Assembly: GCF_039852015.1 (NCBI RefSeq)
Contig: NZ_CP156626.1
Span: forward strand, 1,336,249-1,400,248
Length of the DNA: 64,000 nt
Direction of reading: 5' to 3'
Origin: Robbsia sp. KACC 23696
GTDB taxonomy: Bacteria > Pseudomonadota > Gammaproteobacteria > Burkholderiales > Burkholderiaceae
In this document: piece by piece, positions 17,727 through 27,868 of the stretch
Layout of the letters: each line of letters begins with the position of its first letter
How positions within the stretch are numbered: the first letter of the stretch is position 1
The notes under the pieces: model-generated
Told to the model about the DNA's origin: nothing
Seen by the model: only the letters and a program-made list of their open reading frames with translations
The model's database searches: none
Translations under genes and position numbers: made by a program

Positions 17727-18953
17727 TCAGCGGTCTCTCGCGCCGCCATTGGGGTCGACATCGTTGCTGTCATTACTGTCGTCGGCCTCGCTCGTGCCAC
17801 CGACGGCCCGCGCGATGATGCGGATGTCCTCGCCGATCCGCTCGACGCTTTCGAACACCAGTTGGCGGCGATCGATCAATCGGTCCGCCGCCGGCATGTC
17901 GAACAGGCCAAAGCCCTGTCCCAGCAAGCTCGGAGCCAGATACATCAACCATTCGTCGACGCAGCCCTCGCGGATCAGCGAGCCGCTCAATTTCGTGCCG
18001 GCTTCGACATGCAGCTCATTGATGCCGCGCTGACCGAGCAATTGCATCAAGGCCGACAGATCGACCTTGCCCTCGTCGTTCGGCAGGGAGACCAGTGTCG
18101 CACCGCGGGCCTGCAACGCTTCCGCGCGCAGCAGGAAAGCGTCCATCGATTTGTCCGCATTGCCGTCGTCCGACCCGGGCTGGCGGTTCGCCGATGTCGG
18201 CGGCCCCGCGTGGATGATCAATGGCGGCTCGCCGTCGAGCAGGCGTGCCGTCGGCGGGACCGACAGCCGGCTGTCGACGAGCACGCGCAGCGGCTGACGG
18301 GGCGTGTCCACCCCGCGTACCGTTAATTGCGGATCGTCCTGACGCGCGGTACCGGCGCCGGTGAGAATAGCGCAGGCACGGGCGCGCCAGCGATGTCCGT
18401 CCTGACGGGCCGCCTCGCCGGTGATCCACTGGCTCTCCCCGGTGGGGAGCGCCGTGAAGCCATCGAGCGATGCGGCCGCTTTCAGGCGCACCCAGGGCCG
18501 GCCGCGCGTCATCCGTGAGACGAAGCCGATATTCAATTCGGCGGCGGCTTTTTCCAGCAGGCCGCAGCGAACGACGATGCCGGCGTCACGCAAAATGGCG
18601 AGCCCGCGCCCCGACACCGCCGGATTCGGATCTTCCATCGCCGCGATGACCCGCTTGACGCCGGCTTCCACCAGCGTGCGCGCGCACGGCGGCGTTCGGC
18701 CGAAATGGCTGCACGGTTCCAGCGTCACGTAGGCCGTGGCGCCCTCCGGCGACAGCCCGCGGCTGCGCGCATCCTTCAGCGCCTGCACTTCCGCGTGATC
18801 CTGTCCGACCGGCTGGGTAAAGCCTTCGCCGATGATATTGCCGTCCTTGACCAGCACGCAGCCCACGCGAGGATTCGGCGTGGTCGTGAACAAGCCGCGT
18901 TCCGCCAGGGCCAGCGCACGCTGCATATAGGCGAAATCGGCATTCGAGAACAT
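17727..18953 (-). CDS. ribD: Bifunctional pyrimidine deaminase/reductase RibD
   Basis: 408 residues. The N-terminal zinc deaminase has HAEVQAL (zinc His and catalytic Glu) and TLEPCSHFGRTPPC (two zinc Cys). The C-terminal reductase domain runs from about residue 150 (RPWVRLKAAASLDG) and contains GGTELSGSL-like VEAGTKLSGSL. It performs steps two and three after GTP cyclohydrolase. A ~30-residue insertion rich in Asp/Ala and a polar C-terminal tail (DDSNDSNDVDPNGG) make it longer than the ~370-residue norm. Its ATG overlaps the hemL stop by one base (TGATG), implying coupled translation. Confidence 0.95.
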   Translation of the reverse strand: MFSNADFAYMQRALALAERGLFTTTPNPRVGCVLVKDGNIIGEGFTQPVGQDHAEVQALKDARSRGLSPEGATAYVTLEPCSHFGRTPPCARTLVEAGVKRVIAAMEDPNPAVSGRGLAILRDAGIVVRCGLLEKAAAELNIGFVSRMTRGRPWVRLKAAASLDGFTALPTGESQWITGEAARQDGHRWRARACAILTGAGTARQDDPQLTVRGVDTPRQPLRVLVDSRLSVPPTARLLDGEPPLIIHAGPPTSANRQPGSDDGNADKSMDAFLLRAEALQARGATLVSLPNDEGKVDLSALMQLLGQRGINELHVEAGTKLSGSLIREGCVDEWLMYLAPSLLGQGFGLFDMPAADRLIDRRQLVFESVERIGEDIRIIARAVGGTSEADDSNDSNDVDPNGGARDR

Positions 18954-20251
18954 CAGGCACCCAGGTCGAGTTGCGCCACGTGCGCGAACGCGTCGCGTGC
19001 CGCGGCGATCGTGGCGTCCAGCACCGCGTCATCGTGAGCGCTGGAGACGAAACCGGCTTCGAACGCCGACGGCGCGAAATACACGCCGGCATCGAGCATC
19101 TTGTGGAAGAAGGCGTTGAAGCGGGGGATGCTGCCGCGTTGTACATCGCTGAAACGCTGCGGCGCGCTGTCGGCGAAATACAGACCGAACATGCCGCCCA
19201 CCGTCGCCGCGCTGAAAACGACGCCGGCGTCTTTTGCCGCCAGCGTCATGCCCTGCGTCAGCCGTTCCGTGCGCGCACCCAGGTCTTCGAAGAAACCGGG
19301 CGCCGAGATCAGGTTCAGCGTGGCGAGACCCGCCGCCACCGCCACCGGGTTGCCCGACAGCGTGCCCGCCTGATACACCGGCCCGAGCGGGGAAATCTTT
19401 GCCATGATGTCGCGGCGACCGCCGAAGGCGGCGGCCGGCATGCCGCCACCGATGATCTTGCCGAGGCAGGTCAGATCCGGCGTGATGCCGTACAACGCCT
19501 GCGCACCGCCCAGGGCGACGCGGAAGCCGGACATGACCTCGTCGAAAATCAGCACGCTGCCGTGCTGCGTGCACAGGGCGCGAAGCGCGTTCAGGAAGGG
19601 CGCGCTGCCCGGCACCAGATTCATATTGCCGGCGACCGGTTCGACGATCACGGCGGCGATGTCGTCGCCGAAGGAGCGGAACGCCTCCTCGATCTGCTCG
19701 ACGTTGTTGTATTCGAGGACCAGGGTATGGCGTGCCGTATCGGCGGGAACGCCGGCCGACGTCGGATTGCCGAAGGTCAGCAGGCCGGAGCCGGCCTTGA
19801 CCAGCAAGCTGTCGGCGTGGCCGTGATAACAGCCCTCGAACTTGATGATGCGCTCGCGGCCGGTGAAGCCACGCGCCAGGCGCAAGGCGCTCATCGTCGC
19901 CTCGGTGCCCGATGAGACCATCCGCACCTGCTCGATCGATGGGACCAGCTTGCGGATCGTTTCGGCGATCTCGATCTCGCCTTCGGTCGGCGCGCCGAAG
20001 CTGAAACCGTCGACCAGGACGCGTTGCACCGCCGCCAGCACGTCGGGGTGCGTATGACCCAGGATCATCGGGCCCCAGGAGCCGATGTAATCGATGTAAC
20101 GCTTGTCGTCGGCATCCCAGAAGTAAGCACCGCGCGCGCGCTTGACGAAACGGGGCGTACCGCCGACGGAGCCGAAAGCGCGAACCGGCGAATTGACACC
20201 GCCCGGAATGCTGTCGAGCGCGCGATTGAAGAGAACCTGATTCTGGGACAT
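18953..20251 (-). CDS. hemL: Glutamate-1-semialdehyde 2,1-aminomutase
   Basis: 432 residues from ATG 20251 ([18 protein letters not shown]), the usual start; an upstream reading from 20428 gives unconserved residues. It makes 5-aminolevulinate in the C5 pathway, using PLP. Motifs: the [14 protein letters not shown]-terminus, [16 protein letters not shown], and [16 protein letters not shown] with the PLP lysine. The coupling to ribD puts haem and flavin synthesis on one transcript. Confidence 0.96.
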   Translation of the reverse strand: MSQNQVLFNRALDSIPGGVNSPVRAFGSVGGTPRFVKRARGAYFWDADDKRYIDYIGSWGPMILGHTHPDVLAAVQRVLVDGFSFGAPTEGEIEIAETIRKLVPSIEQVRMVSSGTEATMSALRLARGFTGRERIIKFEGCYHGHADSLLVKAGSGLLTFGNPTSAGVPADTARHTLVLEYNNVEQIEEAFRSFGDDIAAVIVEPVAGNMNLVPGSAPFLNALRALCTQHGSVLIFDEVMSGFRVALGGAQALYGITPDLTCLGKIIGGGMPAAAFGGRRDIMAKISPLGPVYQAGTLSGNPVAVAAGLATLNLISAPGFFEDLGARTERLTQGMTLAAKDAGVVFSAATVGGMFGLYFADSAPQRFSDVQRGSIPRFNAFFHKMLDAGVYFAPSAFEAGFVSSAHDDAVLDATIAAARDAFAHVAQLDLGA

Positions 20252-20619
20252 GGCGAAAGCGTGTGGAAGCGATGAAGGCGGCGCGGCAAAGCGGGCGGGG
20301 AGGGCCGTCAGGGCCCGTTCCACCGACCTCGGCCGCGCAATGCCGGGAATGCGAAGGGTCTCCGCGGATTGTACCGCAGGGGCCGTCTGCAAGGCGCTTC
20401 TCCCTGCGCCCGGCGCGGTCCGAGGCAAGGTCCCGCGCGTCGGCGACGTCGGGCGCGACCGACGCTGCGACGATCGGTAGCGCGGCCTGGCGCCGCTATC
20501 GTCGGCTTTTGAGTTGTTTTACCCCGTCAGGCGGCGAAGGCGGGGGAGCGCTGCCTTATAATCGATGCCTTCGTGCCATCAGGCCCGCGCCGCGTCCCGG
20601 CACCCTCTCTCCCGTTCCC
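20252..20619. other. Divergent intergenic region hemL / bcr
   Basis: 368 G+C-rich bases between the divergent starts. A plausible -10 (TATAAT, 20557-20562, plus strand) lies about 60 bases before the exporter ATG, but I see no good -35. No hemL promoter was identified. Confidence 0.4.
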
Positions 20620-21921
20620 ATGTCAACGTATGCTCCCCCGGCGGCGCGCAGTGCGCGCCGCTTGCTTCTGCTGCTCGGTGCACTGGCGGCCGTCGGCCCG
20701 CTGGGTGTCGATATGTATCTTCCCAGCCTGCCGCAGATGGCGCAGAGTTTCGGCGTCGCGCCCGCCTACGTGCAATTCACGCTGACGACGTTCCTGGCCG
20801 GCTTCTCCGTCGGCATGTTGCTCTACGGCCCGCTGTCCGACGCCTACGGTCGCCGGCCGATCCTGACGATCGGCATCCTCTTGTATACGGCGTCGACCTT
20901 GGCCTGCCTGTTGGCGCCCACGGTGACATCGCTCGCGATGTTCCGCTTTTTGGAAGCGCTCGGGGCCGGCGCCGCTGCCGTGCTGGCGCGGGCGATCGCG
21001 CGTGACTCGCATGCGCCGTCCCAGGCGGCCAAGGTGCTGTCCTTCCTGCAGATCGTCACGTCGGTGGGGCCGCTGATGGCGCCGCTGATCGGCGGTCAAT
21101 TGCTGCATGTGGGCGGCTGGCGTGCGGTTTTCGCCGTGCTGCTGGTCTACGGCCTGGTCTGCAGCGTCCTGGTGTGGAAGCGGGTTCCGGAAACCTGGCC
21201 GATCGAAAAGCGCGCGAAATCGGCGTTGCGCCAGTCGTTTCGTGCCTATGGGCATCTTCTGACGGACAAGACCGCGCTCGCGCATCTGCTCTGCGGCGGC
21301 ATGTCGTATGCGGCGATGTTCTGCTATATCGCCGGCACGCCTTTCGTCTATATCGCGTATTACCACGTGGCGCCGGAACATTACGGCTTCTTCTTCGCGG
21401 CGAACATCGTCGGCCTGGTCGGCGGCAATTTTCTGAATGCGAAGCTGGTGACGAAGCTCGGCACGATGCGGATGATTTCGTGGGCCTCGGGCGTGTCGAT
21501 CGCCGCTGCGCTGGTGACGGGCTTCGTCTGCCTCACCGGCATCGGCGGCTTGCCCTTGCTAGCGGTCGCGCTGTTCTTCGTCGTCTCAACCACCGGCGTG
21601 CTGGGCGCCAACTGCGTGACGGACCTGATGCAACGCTATCCGAACAATGCCGGTGCCGCCGCCGCGCTGTTCGGCGCCGTGCAATTCGGCCTGGGGGCCA
21701 GCGCGGGCGGCTTGCTCGGCGTGCTGTCCAACGGCACGCCGCTGGCCCTGGGTGGCCTGATCGTGCTATGCGGCGTCTGCGCCTTCATCGGCCGCACGCT
21801 GTTGCTGCGTTTCCATCGTCAGGCGGCACGCGAGGCCGTGGTCAATGCCCCCGCCGCCGAACGGCTGCACGATCAGGAGTCGAGCGCCGACGGCATCGTC
21901 GCGCACCCTCCGCGTTCTTGA
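20620..21921 (+). CDS. Bcr/CflA family multidrug efflux MFS transporter
   Basis: 433 residues from ATG 20620 (MSTYAPPAARSARRLLLLLG). Twelve hydrophobic segments. The DHA1/Bcr signature in the first helix is DMYLPSLPQMAQ, and the MFS motif A between helices 2 and 3 is GPLSDAYGRRPIL. Motif C-like GPLMAPLIGGQLL occurs in helix 5. It is a proton-driven exporter in the inner membrane; substrates in this family include bicyclomycin and chloramphenicol, but its own substrate is unknown. Readings starting at 20263 only extend into noncoding sequence. Confidence 0.9.
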   Translation: MSTYAPPAARSARRLLLLLGALAAVGPLGVDMYLPSLPQMAQSFGVAPAYVQFTLTTFLAGFSVGMLLYGPLSDAYGRRPILTIGILLYTASTLACLLAPTVTSLAMFRFLEALGAGAAAVLARAIARDSHAPSQAAKVLSFLQIVTSVGPLMAPLIGGQLLHVGGWRAVFAVLLVYGLVCSVLVWKRVPETWPIEKRAKSALRQSFRAYGHLLTDKTALAHLLCGGMSYAAMFCYIAGTPFVYIAYYHVAPEHYGFFFAANIVGLVGGNFLNAKLVTKLGTMRMISWASGVSIAAALVTGFVCLTGIGGLPLLAVALFFVVSTTGVLGANCVTDLMQRYPNNAGAAAALFGAVQFGLGASAGGLLGVLSNGTPLALGGLIVLCGVCAFIGRTLLLRFHRQAAREAVVNAPAAERLHDQESSADGIVAHPPRS

Positions 21922-22029
21922 ACACGCCGGCCATGCCGCGCCGTGTAATCAGCTAACGTCGCCTTTTATGGGTAAACTGCTGTCAGAGCGATCCGACGCA
22001 TCATCCCAACCAAGAAGGGCGACGCAGTT

Positions 22030-23568
22030 ATGCAGACCGACAACACGACTGAAGGCACGGCACCGCGCGGGAGCGCTGCCGCCAAGCCGAACACGCACGC
22101 CGCATCGAGCGACGAGAACGGTTTCACGTTCGTGCTGTTCGGCGGCACCGGCGATCTGGCGCACCGCAAGATCCTGCCGGCGCTGTATCAGGCGCACCGC
22201 GACAAGCTGATCGATCCCAACGGCAAAATCGTCGCCGTGGCGCGCAAATCGCCGGATCGCGACGGCTATCTCAAATGGGTCGAGGAAAACGTCAAGCCGC
22301 ACCTCGTCAAGAGCAAGGAATATGACGATGCCGTCTGGAAGGGCTTCCTCGATCTGATCGAATATGTCCGACTGGACGCGGCGAAGGACGACTTCGCCAA
22401 GCTGACCAAGGCATTATCCGGTTTTGGCGGCACGCGCGTGTTCTATCTCGCGACGGTGCCGTCGCTGTTCGTTCCCATCTGTCAGGCTCTTGCTGGTCAG
22501 AAGCTGAACGAAGGCGCGCGCATCGTGCTGGAGAAGCCGCTCGGCTATGACCTCGCGTCGTCGCGCGCGATCAACGATGCGGTGGGCGAGATCTTCGAGG
22601 AACATCAGATCTATCGGATCGACCACTACCTCGGTAAGGAGCCGGTGCAGAACCTGATGGCGCTGCGCTTCGGCAATATCCTGTTCGAGCCGCTGTGGCG
22701 CCGTGAATTCATTCAAAGCATCCAGATCACGATCGCCGAAGAGCTGGGCGTCGAGACCCGGGGCGATTTCTACGATGGCGTGGGTGCTCTGCGCGACATG
22801 GTGCAGAACCATTTGCTGCAATTGCTCGCGATCGTGGCGATGGAGCCGCCGCATGCGCTGGATACCGACAGCGTCCGGGACGAAAAGCTGCGGGTGCTGC
22901 GCGCGCTGAAGCAATTGTCACCGTCCGATGTGCAGAAGGTGGCGGTGCGCGGGCAATACCTGAAGGGCGTGACGCGGGGCGAATCGGTGCCAGGCTATCT
23001 CGAAGAGCAGGGCGTGAAGGAAGAAAGCCAGACCGAGACTTTCGTCGCCTTGAAGGTCGAGATCGAGAACTGGCGCTGGGCCGGTGTACCGTTCTATCTG
23101 CGTACCGGTAAGCGGCTCGCCGACAAGACGGCCGAAATCGTCGTCAATTTCCGCCCGGTGCCGCACTCGGCGTTGGCGGGTCCGAGCGTGTCCACGGCGC
23201 CGCCGAACCGTCTCGTGATCCGTTTGCAACCGCATGAGACCATCCGCCTCTACTGCCAGTCGAAGCAGCCGGGCGAAGGCATGCAGTTGCAAAGCGTGTA
23301 TATGGATTTGAACTTCAACGACTTCTTCAAGGGCACGCAGATGGAAGCGTACGAGCGCTTGCTGCTCGACGTGATCCACGGCCGTCTCGCGCTGTTCGTG
23401 CGACGTGACGAACAGGAAGCGGCGTGGAAGTATGTGATGCCGATTCTCGACGAGTGGTCGAAGCCGGGCCGCAAGCCGAAAGGCTATGCTGCCGGGACCT
23501 GGGGCCCGCCGGCAGCCAGCGCGATGTTGGCGCACGACGGCACCTATTGGCTCGAAGAAGAGAATTGA
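22030..23568 (+). CDS. zwf: Glucose-6-phosphate 1-dehydrogenase
   Basis: 512 residues. It oxidises glucose 6-phosphate to 6-phosphogluconolactone with NADP+ (or NAD+), feeding the Entner-Doudoroff and pentose phosphate routes. Nucleotide-binding motif FGGTGDLAHRK near residue 38 and the active-site motif RIDHYLGKEPVQN. The first ~30 residues are a non-conserved polar extension. First gene of a zwf-pgl-glk set, with pgl 40 bases downstream. Confidence 0.97.
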   Translation: MQTDNTTEGTAPRGSAAAKPNTHAASSDENGFTFVLFGGTGDLAHRKILPALYQAHRDKLIDPNGKIVAVARKSPDRDGYLKWVEENVKPHLVKSKEYDDAVWKGFLDLIEYVRLDAAKDDFAKLTKALSGFGGTRVFYLATVPSLFVPICQALAGQKLNEGARIVLEKPLGYDLASSRAINDAVGEIFEEHQIYRIDHYLGKEPVQNLMALRFGNILFEPLWRREFIQSIQITIAEELGVETRGDFYDGVGALRDMVQNHLLQLLAIVAMEPPHALDTDSVRDEKLRVLRALKQLSPSDVQKVAVRGQYLKGVTRGESVPGYLEEQGVKEESQTETFVALKVEIENWRWAGVPFYLRTGKRLADKTAEIVVNFRPVPHSALAGPSVSTAPPNRLVIRLQPHETIRLYCQSKQPGEGMQLQSVYMDLNFNDFFKGTQMEAYERLLLDVIHGRLALFVRRDEQEAAWKYVMPILDEWSKPGRKPKGYAAGTWGPPAASAMLAHDGTYWLEEEN

Positions 23569-23608
23569 TCTCGGGCGCGATGATTGAAATCCCAAGGAGA
23601 GGACGTCG

Positions 23609-24295
23609 ATGCTCTATCTGAAAACGTTCGACGACGGCGACGCGCAAGCAGAGGCGCTGTCGGTGGCCGTTGCCGACGCCCTGCGTGCCGTGCTGGCGCA
23701 GCGTGGCCCGCAAGGACGCGCGACATTGGCGGTATCCGGCGGCAAAAGCCCCGCGCGCTTTTTCGCGCATCTCGCGAAGACGCCGCTGGCGTGGTCGCAA
23801 ATCGATATCACGCTGGTCGATGATCGTTGGGTGCCGGCCGGCGACGAGGCAAGCAATGCGGGCCTGTTGCAACAGACCTTGCTGCGCGATGCCGCCGCCG
23901 CGGCGCGTTTCCTGCCGATCGTCGACACCACGCGAACGCCCGAGGCGATGCTGGCGCTGCTGAACGGCGCGAGCGGTATTGCCGCGCCGGATGTCGCCAT
24001 TCTGGGCATGGGCGAGGATGGTCATACCGCCTCGCTGTTTGCCGACGCGCCGCAGTGGGGCTATGCCACCACGACACGCGATCGTTTCGTCTATACGGAA
24101 CCAAGCAGTGCGCCGCATGCACGAATCAGTCTGTCACTGCATGCGCTGCGGCGCGTGCCGGTGACGTTTTTGCAAATCAGCGGCGCGACAAAGCGTGCGG
24201 TGCTCGAAAGCGCCGCGGCCGCGCCGCAACGTACCGCGATTTCGCGGTTAGCCAATGACGGGGGAGTGAAGCTCGATGCCTACTGGTACGCCTGA
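23609..24295 (+). CDS. pgl: 6-phosphogluconolactonase
   Basis: 228 residues, DevB/SOL type. It hydrolyses the lactone made by Zwf to 6-phosphogluconate. Motifs: [13 protein letters not shown] near the N-terminus, [17 protein letters not shown], and the C-terminal [23 protein letters not shown] precedes the ATG. The 3' end overlaps glk by 20 bases. Confidence 0.96.
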   Translation: MLYLKTFDDGDAQAEALSVAVADALRAVLAQRGPQGRATLAVSGGKSPARFFAHLAKTPLAWSQIDITLVDDRWVPAGDEASNAGLLQQTLLRDAAAAARFLPIVDTTRTPEAMLALLNGASGIAAPDVAILGMGEDGHTASLFADAPQWGYATTTRDRFVYTEPSSAPHARISLSLHALRRVPVTFLQISGATKRAVLESAAAAPQRTAISRLANDGGVKLDAYWYA

Positions 24296-25331
24296 GGATA
24301 AGCAGGCCATCGCGCAGTCGGCGCAATCGACGGGCGCGCATGCCGACGGCCCGCGCCTGCTGGCCGATATCGGCGGCACCAATGCGCGTTTCGCATTGGA
24401 ATGCGGGCCGGGTCGCATCGGCAAGATCCACACCTATCCGTGTGCCGACTATCCGGGAATCGCCGACGCCGTCGGCGCTTTCTTCGGGGATGTCGCCGCG
24501 GACTTGAAGCAATACGGTCCGGCGCGTCACGCGGCCATTGCCATTGCCAATCCGATCGATGGCGATGAGGTGACGATGACGAATCACGATTGGCGTTTCT
24601 CGATCGAAGCCACGCGCAAGACGCTGAAGTTGGAAACGCTGAAGGTCGTCAACGATTTCGCCGCGCTGGCGCAGGCAGTGCCGGCCTTGCGCGCCGATCA
24701 GGTGCGGCAGGTCGGCACCGGGATCGTGCACCCCACGTCGGTCGGCACGGTGGGTGAAGTGCGCGGCGTGCTCGGCGCCGGCACCGGACTCGGTGTCGCC
24801 GGACTGGTCTACGTGGACAAGCAGTGGACGCCAATCGCCAGCGAGGGCGGTCACGCCAGCTTCGCGCCGCTCGATGCACGGGAAGATCACATCCTGGCGT
24901 TCGCGCGGGCGAAATGGGGGCATGTTTCGTTCGAGCGCGTGGCATCGGGACCCGGCATCGAACTGATCCACGCGGCATTGGCCGCGCGGAACGGGACGCC
25001 GGCCGAGCCCTTGGACAGCGCCGCCATCGTCGAGCGGGCGAAACAGGGTGATGCGCTGGCCAATGAAACCGTCGACGTCTTTTGCGGCGTGCTGGGAAGC
25101 TTTGCCGGCAATGTCGCCATTACGTTCGGCGCGCAAGGCGGCATCTATCTGGGCGGGGGAGTCGTGCCGAAGCTTGGCGAACGGTTCTACACATCGCCGT
25201 TCCGCGAGCGTTTCGAGCAGAAGGGACGCTTCGTGCGCTACCTGTCGATCATTCCGACCTATGTGATCACCGCGGAGAATCCCGCCTTTATCGGCGCCTC
25301 CGAGATCCTGACGGCGACGCTCGCGCAGTAA
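24276..25331 (+). CDS. glk: Glucokinase
   Basis: 351 residues, ATP-dependent glucokinase of the ROK-unrelated Glk family. Phosphate 1 motif [37 protein letters not shown], and [11 protein letters not shown] for the glucose/catalytic site. It starts inside pgl (20-base overlap), so translation is likely coupled. It has no C-terminal RpiR-type regulator domain, unlike the bifunctional Glk/RpiR proteins known from Burkholderia. It ends before a strong terminator. Confidence 0.96.
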   Translation: MPTGTPEDKQAIAQSAQSTGAHADGPRLLADIGGTNARFALECGPGRIGKIHTYPCADYPGIADAVGAFFGDVAADLKQYGPARHAAIAIANPIDGDEVTMTNHDWRFSIEATRKTLKLETLKVVNDFAALAQAVPALRADQVRQVGTGIVHPTSVGTVGEVRGVLGAGTGLGVAGLVYVDKQWTPIASEGGHASFAPLDAREDHILAFARAKWGHVSFERVASGPGIELIHAALAARNGTPAEPLDSAAIVERAKQGDALANETVDVFCGVLGSFAGNVAITFGAQGGIYLGGGVVPKLGERFYTSPFRERFEQKGRFVRYLSIIPTYVITAENPAFIGASEILTATLAQ

Positions 25332-25343
25332 GGCGCGTCTAAT

Positions 25344-25385
25344 AAAAAAGAGCGGCACCGAAGGTCATCGGTGCCGCTCTTTTTT
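25344..25385. terminator. Strong bidirectional Rho-independent terminator
   Basis: AAAAAAGAGCGGCACCGA (25344-25361) pairs with TCGGTGCCGCTCTTTTTT (25368-25385), loop of 6. Runs of A and T on each side suit both the zwf-pgl-glk transcript and the opposing hisP transcript. Confidence 0.95.
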
Positions 25386-25411
25386 GCGTCCGGGTACCGC
25401 GTCGAGGGCGC

Positions 25412-26212
25412 CTACTTCAGCGTCCCGGACAGGAATTGCTTTAGCCGCTCGCTGCGCGGTTGCGTGAACACCTCGTGCGGGACGCCTGCCTCTTCAATCT
25501 TGCCCTGGTGCAGGAACACGACCTGATTAGCGACGTTGCGCGCGAAGCTCATTTCATGGGTGACGACGATCATCGTGCGACCTTCTTCGGCCAGCGTCTG
25601 CATCACCTTCAACACTTCGCCGACCAGTTCCGGATCCAGCGCCGACGTCGGCTCGTCGAACAGCATGATTTCCGGATCCATGGCCAGCGCGCGGGCGATC
25701 GCCACGCGCTGCTGCTGGCCGCCGGACATATGCGCGGGATATTTCTTCTCCACCTGCGGGCCGAGGCCGACTTTTTCCAGATATCGGCGCGCGCGTTCGA
25801 TCGCTTCCTTTCGCGGGACGCCCAATACATGGATCGGCGCCTCGATGACGTTTTCGAGCACCGTCATATGCGCCCAGAGATTGAAATGCTGGAACACCAT
25901 GGCAAGCCGGCTGCGCACGCGCTGCAACTGGCGCGGGTCGACGACGCGCAGCGCGCCATCGCGCGCCGGTGCGGTCTTCACCTCCTCGCCATCGAGCAGG
26001 ATGCGGCCGCTGCTGGGACGTTCGAGGAAATTGATGCAACGCAGGAACGTGCTCTTGCCCGAACCGCTCGAGCCGATGATGCTGGTGACATCGCCTGCGC
26101 GTAGGCGCAGGGAGACGCCTTTCAGCACTTCGTGCTCGCCATAGCTTTTATGAATGTCGTCGGCGATCAGTTTGAACATGGCGGCGGGGTCGGATGCTGC
26201 GGTAAAAGTCAC
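25412..26212 (-). CDS. hisP: ABC transporter ATP-binding protein, basic amino acid type (HisP-like)
   Basis: 266 residues. Walker A GSSGSGKS, Q-loop in MVFQHFNLWAHMT, ABC signature MSGGQQQR, Walker B LFDEPTSALDPE and H-loop VVTHEMSFA. KSYGEHEVLKGVSL is characteristic of HisP-type ATPases. It powers import by the HisQM membrane pair. I list the GTG at 26212; an ATG at 26179 (MFKLIADDIHKSYG) is the main alternative, and neither has a clear ribosome-binding site. Last gene of the hisJQMP run. Confidence 0.9.
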   Translation of the reverse strand: MTFTAASDPAAMFKLIADDIHKSYGEHEVLKGVSLRLRAGDVTSIIGSSGSGKSTFLRCINFLERPSSGRILLDGEEVKTAPARDGALRVVDPRQLQRVRSRLAMVFQHFNLWAHMTVLENVIEAPIHVLGVPRKEAIERARRYLEKVGLGPQVEKKYPAHMSGGQQQRVAIARALAMDPEIMLFDEPTSALDPELVGEVLKVMQTLAEEGRTMIVVTHEMSFARNVANQVVFLHQGKIEEAGVPHEVFTQPRSERLKQFLSGTLK

Positions 26213-26224
26213 GATCGGATAGGT

Positions 26225-26938
26225 CTAATGGGACGGCGCGGCGAGATAGGCCAGCCAACGGCGTTCGGCGCGACGGAACAGGTAGACGAGCAGGAACGAG
26301 ATCGCCATATACAGCAGGGCGGCGAGCGTGAACGATTGCAGCGTCAAGTAGGTGGCAGCGTTCGCATCGCGCGCCACTTTCAGGATATCAGGGACCGTCG
26401 CCGTAAAGGCCACGGTGGTGGCATGCAGCATCAGGATCACTTCGTTGCTGTAGTACGGCAAGGCGCGCCGGAGTGCCGAGGGCAGAATCACTCGGCGGTA
26501 CAGCGTGAAAGGCGACATGCCATAGGCCCGCGCGGCTTCGATCTCACCGTACGGCGTCGCCTTGATGGCGCCGGCGAAGATTTCCGTCGTATAGGCGCAG
26601 GTGTTCAGCGTGAAGGCCAGCAAGGTGCAATTCATGCCGTTGCGGAAGAACGCATTCAGCGTCTCGTGATCGCGGACGACCTGCAGCCCGTACAAGCCCG
26701 TATAGATGATCAGCAGTTGCACGAACAGCGGCGTGCCGCGGAACACATAGGTGTAGCACCAGACCGGCGCACGGAGCCACCAGCGCGGCGACACGCGCGC
26801 GATCGCCAATGGCAGGGACAGGCAGAAGCCGGCCGTGATCGAAAACGCCAGCAACCACAACGTGATGACGAGGCCGGTGTAATGGAAGCCGTCCGAGAAT
26901 AGGAACTGGCGCCAGTAGTCGTGTATCAGATCGATCAC
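26225..26938 (-). CDS. hisM: ABC transporter permease, HisM/ArtM type
   Basis: 237 residues from GTG 26938, with about five transmembrane segments. It carries the EAA loop that contacts the ATPase (EAARAYGMSPFTLYRR). Its start overlaps the hisQ stop by 4 bases (GTGA). The motif FRGTPLFVQLLIIYTGLY is typical of polar amino acid permeases. With HisQ it forms the channel for Lys/Arg/Orn/His; the exact substrate cannot be told. Confidence 0.92.
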   Translation of the reverse strand: MIDLIHDYWRQFLFSDGFHYTGLVITLWLLAFSITAGFCLSLPLAIARVSPRWWLRAPVWCYTYVFRGTPLFVQLLIIYTGLYGLQVVRDHETLNAFFRNGMNCTLLAFTLNTCAYTTEIFAGAIKATPYGEIEAARAYGMSPFTLYRRVILPSALRRALPYYSNEVILMLHATTVAFTATVPDILKVARDANAATYLTLQSFTLAALLYMAISFLLVYLFRRAERRWLAYLAAPSH

Positions 26939-27624
26939 AGTTCCGCCTTCCGTACGCCGGCGCTGTAGCGCCGTTCGAGCGCATGCAGAACGAGATTCGA
27001 CGCCGTCGTGATCACCAGATAGAGCACGGCGGCAACGATCGTGAACAGGAAATAGCGCATGCTGCCCTTGCCGGCGTCCTGCGTTGCCTTGACGATATCG
27101 GAGAGGCCGATGATCGATACCAGCGCGGTGGCTTTGACCACCACCTGCCAGTTGTTGCCGATGCCGGGCAGCGCATGCCGCATCATTTGCGGAAACAGAA
27201 TGCGGCGGAAGGCCTGGAACGGCTGCATGCCATACGCCGAGGCCGCTTCCAGTTGGCCGCGCGGCACCGCGAGGAAGGCGCCCCGAAACGTTTCGGTGAA
27301 GTAGGCGCCGTAGATGAAGCCGATCGTCAGTACGCCGGCGACGAACGGGTCGATGTCGACCTGATCGAGATCGAGCGCGTCGGTCAGCATATTCATCCAG
27401 ATCTGGATGCCGTAGAAAATCAGCAGCATCAGGACCAGGTCCGGGACGCTGCGGATCAATGTGGTGTACACGGTCGCGCACAAACGCGGTACCGGGTTGC
27501 TGGCAAGCTTGCCCCAGGCGCCGATAAGACCGATCAGCACTGAAACGACGACCGACAATACCGCGAGTTGCACTGTTTGCCAGGCACCTTCGAGGATCAC
27601 CGGCCCATAGCCGTAGAGAAACAT
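26935..27624 (-). CDS. hisQ: ABC transporter permease, HisQ/ArtQ type
   Basis: 229 residues from ATG 27624 (MFLYGYGPVILEGAWQT), matching HisQ N-termini; ATG 27639 is a possible alternative. EAA loop EAASAYGMQPFQAFRR and the conserved TTLIRSVPDLVLMLLIFYG segment. About five membrane helices. Partner of HisM, which it overlaps. Confidence 0.92.
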   Translation of the reverse strand: MFLYGYGPVILEGAWQTVQLAVLSVVVSVLIGLIGAWGKLASNPVPRLCATVYTTLIRSVPDLVLMLLIFYGIQIWMNMLTDALDLDQVDIDPFVAGVLTIGFIYGAYFTETFRGAFLAVPRGQLEAASAYGMQPFQAFRRILFPQMMRHALPGIGNNWQVVVKATALVSIIGLSDIVKATQDAGKGSMRYFLFTIVAAVLYLVITTASNLVLHALERRYSAGVRKAEL

Positions 27625-27868
27625 AGAATGGGGGTCCATCTTGGGGGCCATCCGGGGGGATGGCCGATGCCGCGTACCCGCGCGAGTCTGGCGTTGGGTG
27701 TGGCCGATGAATGGGCGGCGCTGCCGTGGGGCAACGCCCCCGCGACCAACACCCGAGGCCACTTCGTCTCATGCAGACCGTCGCTGCGGCCCGCACGGGG
27801 TAGACCGGCGCGCGGCGCCGATCAGTCATTGTGCCTGCCCGATAAGCGGGCAGGTCCGACCCGGGATT

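Noticed and set aside
25332-25411. Remnant of an RpiR regulator domain after glk
   Set aside because: Only 80 bases containing a terminator separate glk from hisP; no coding remnant in any frame.
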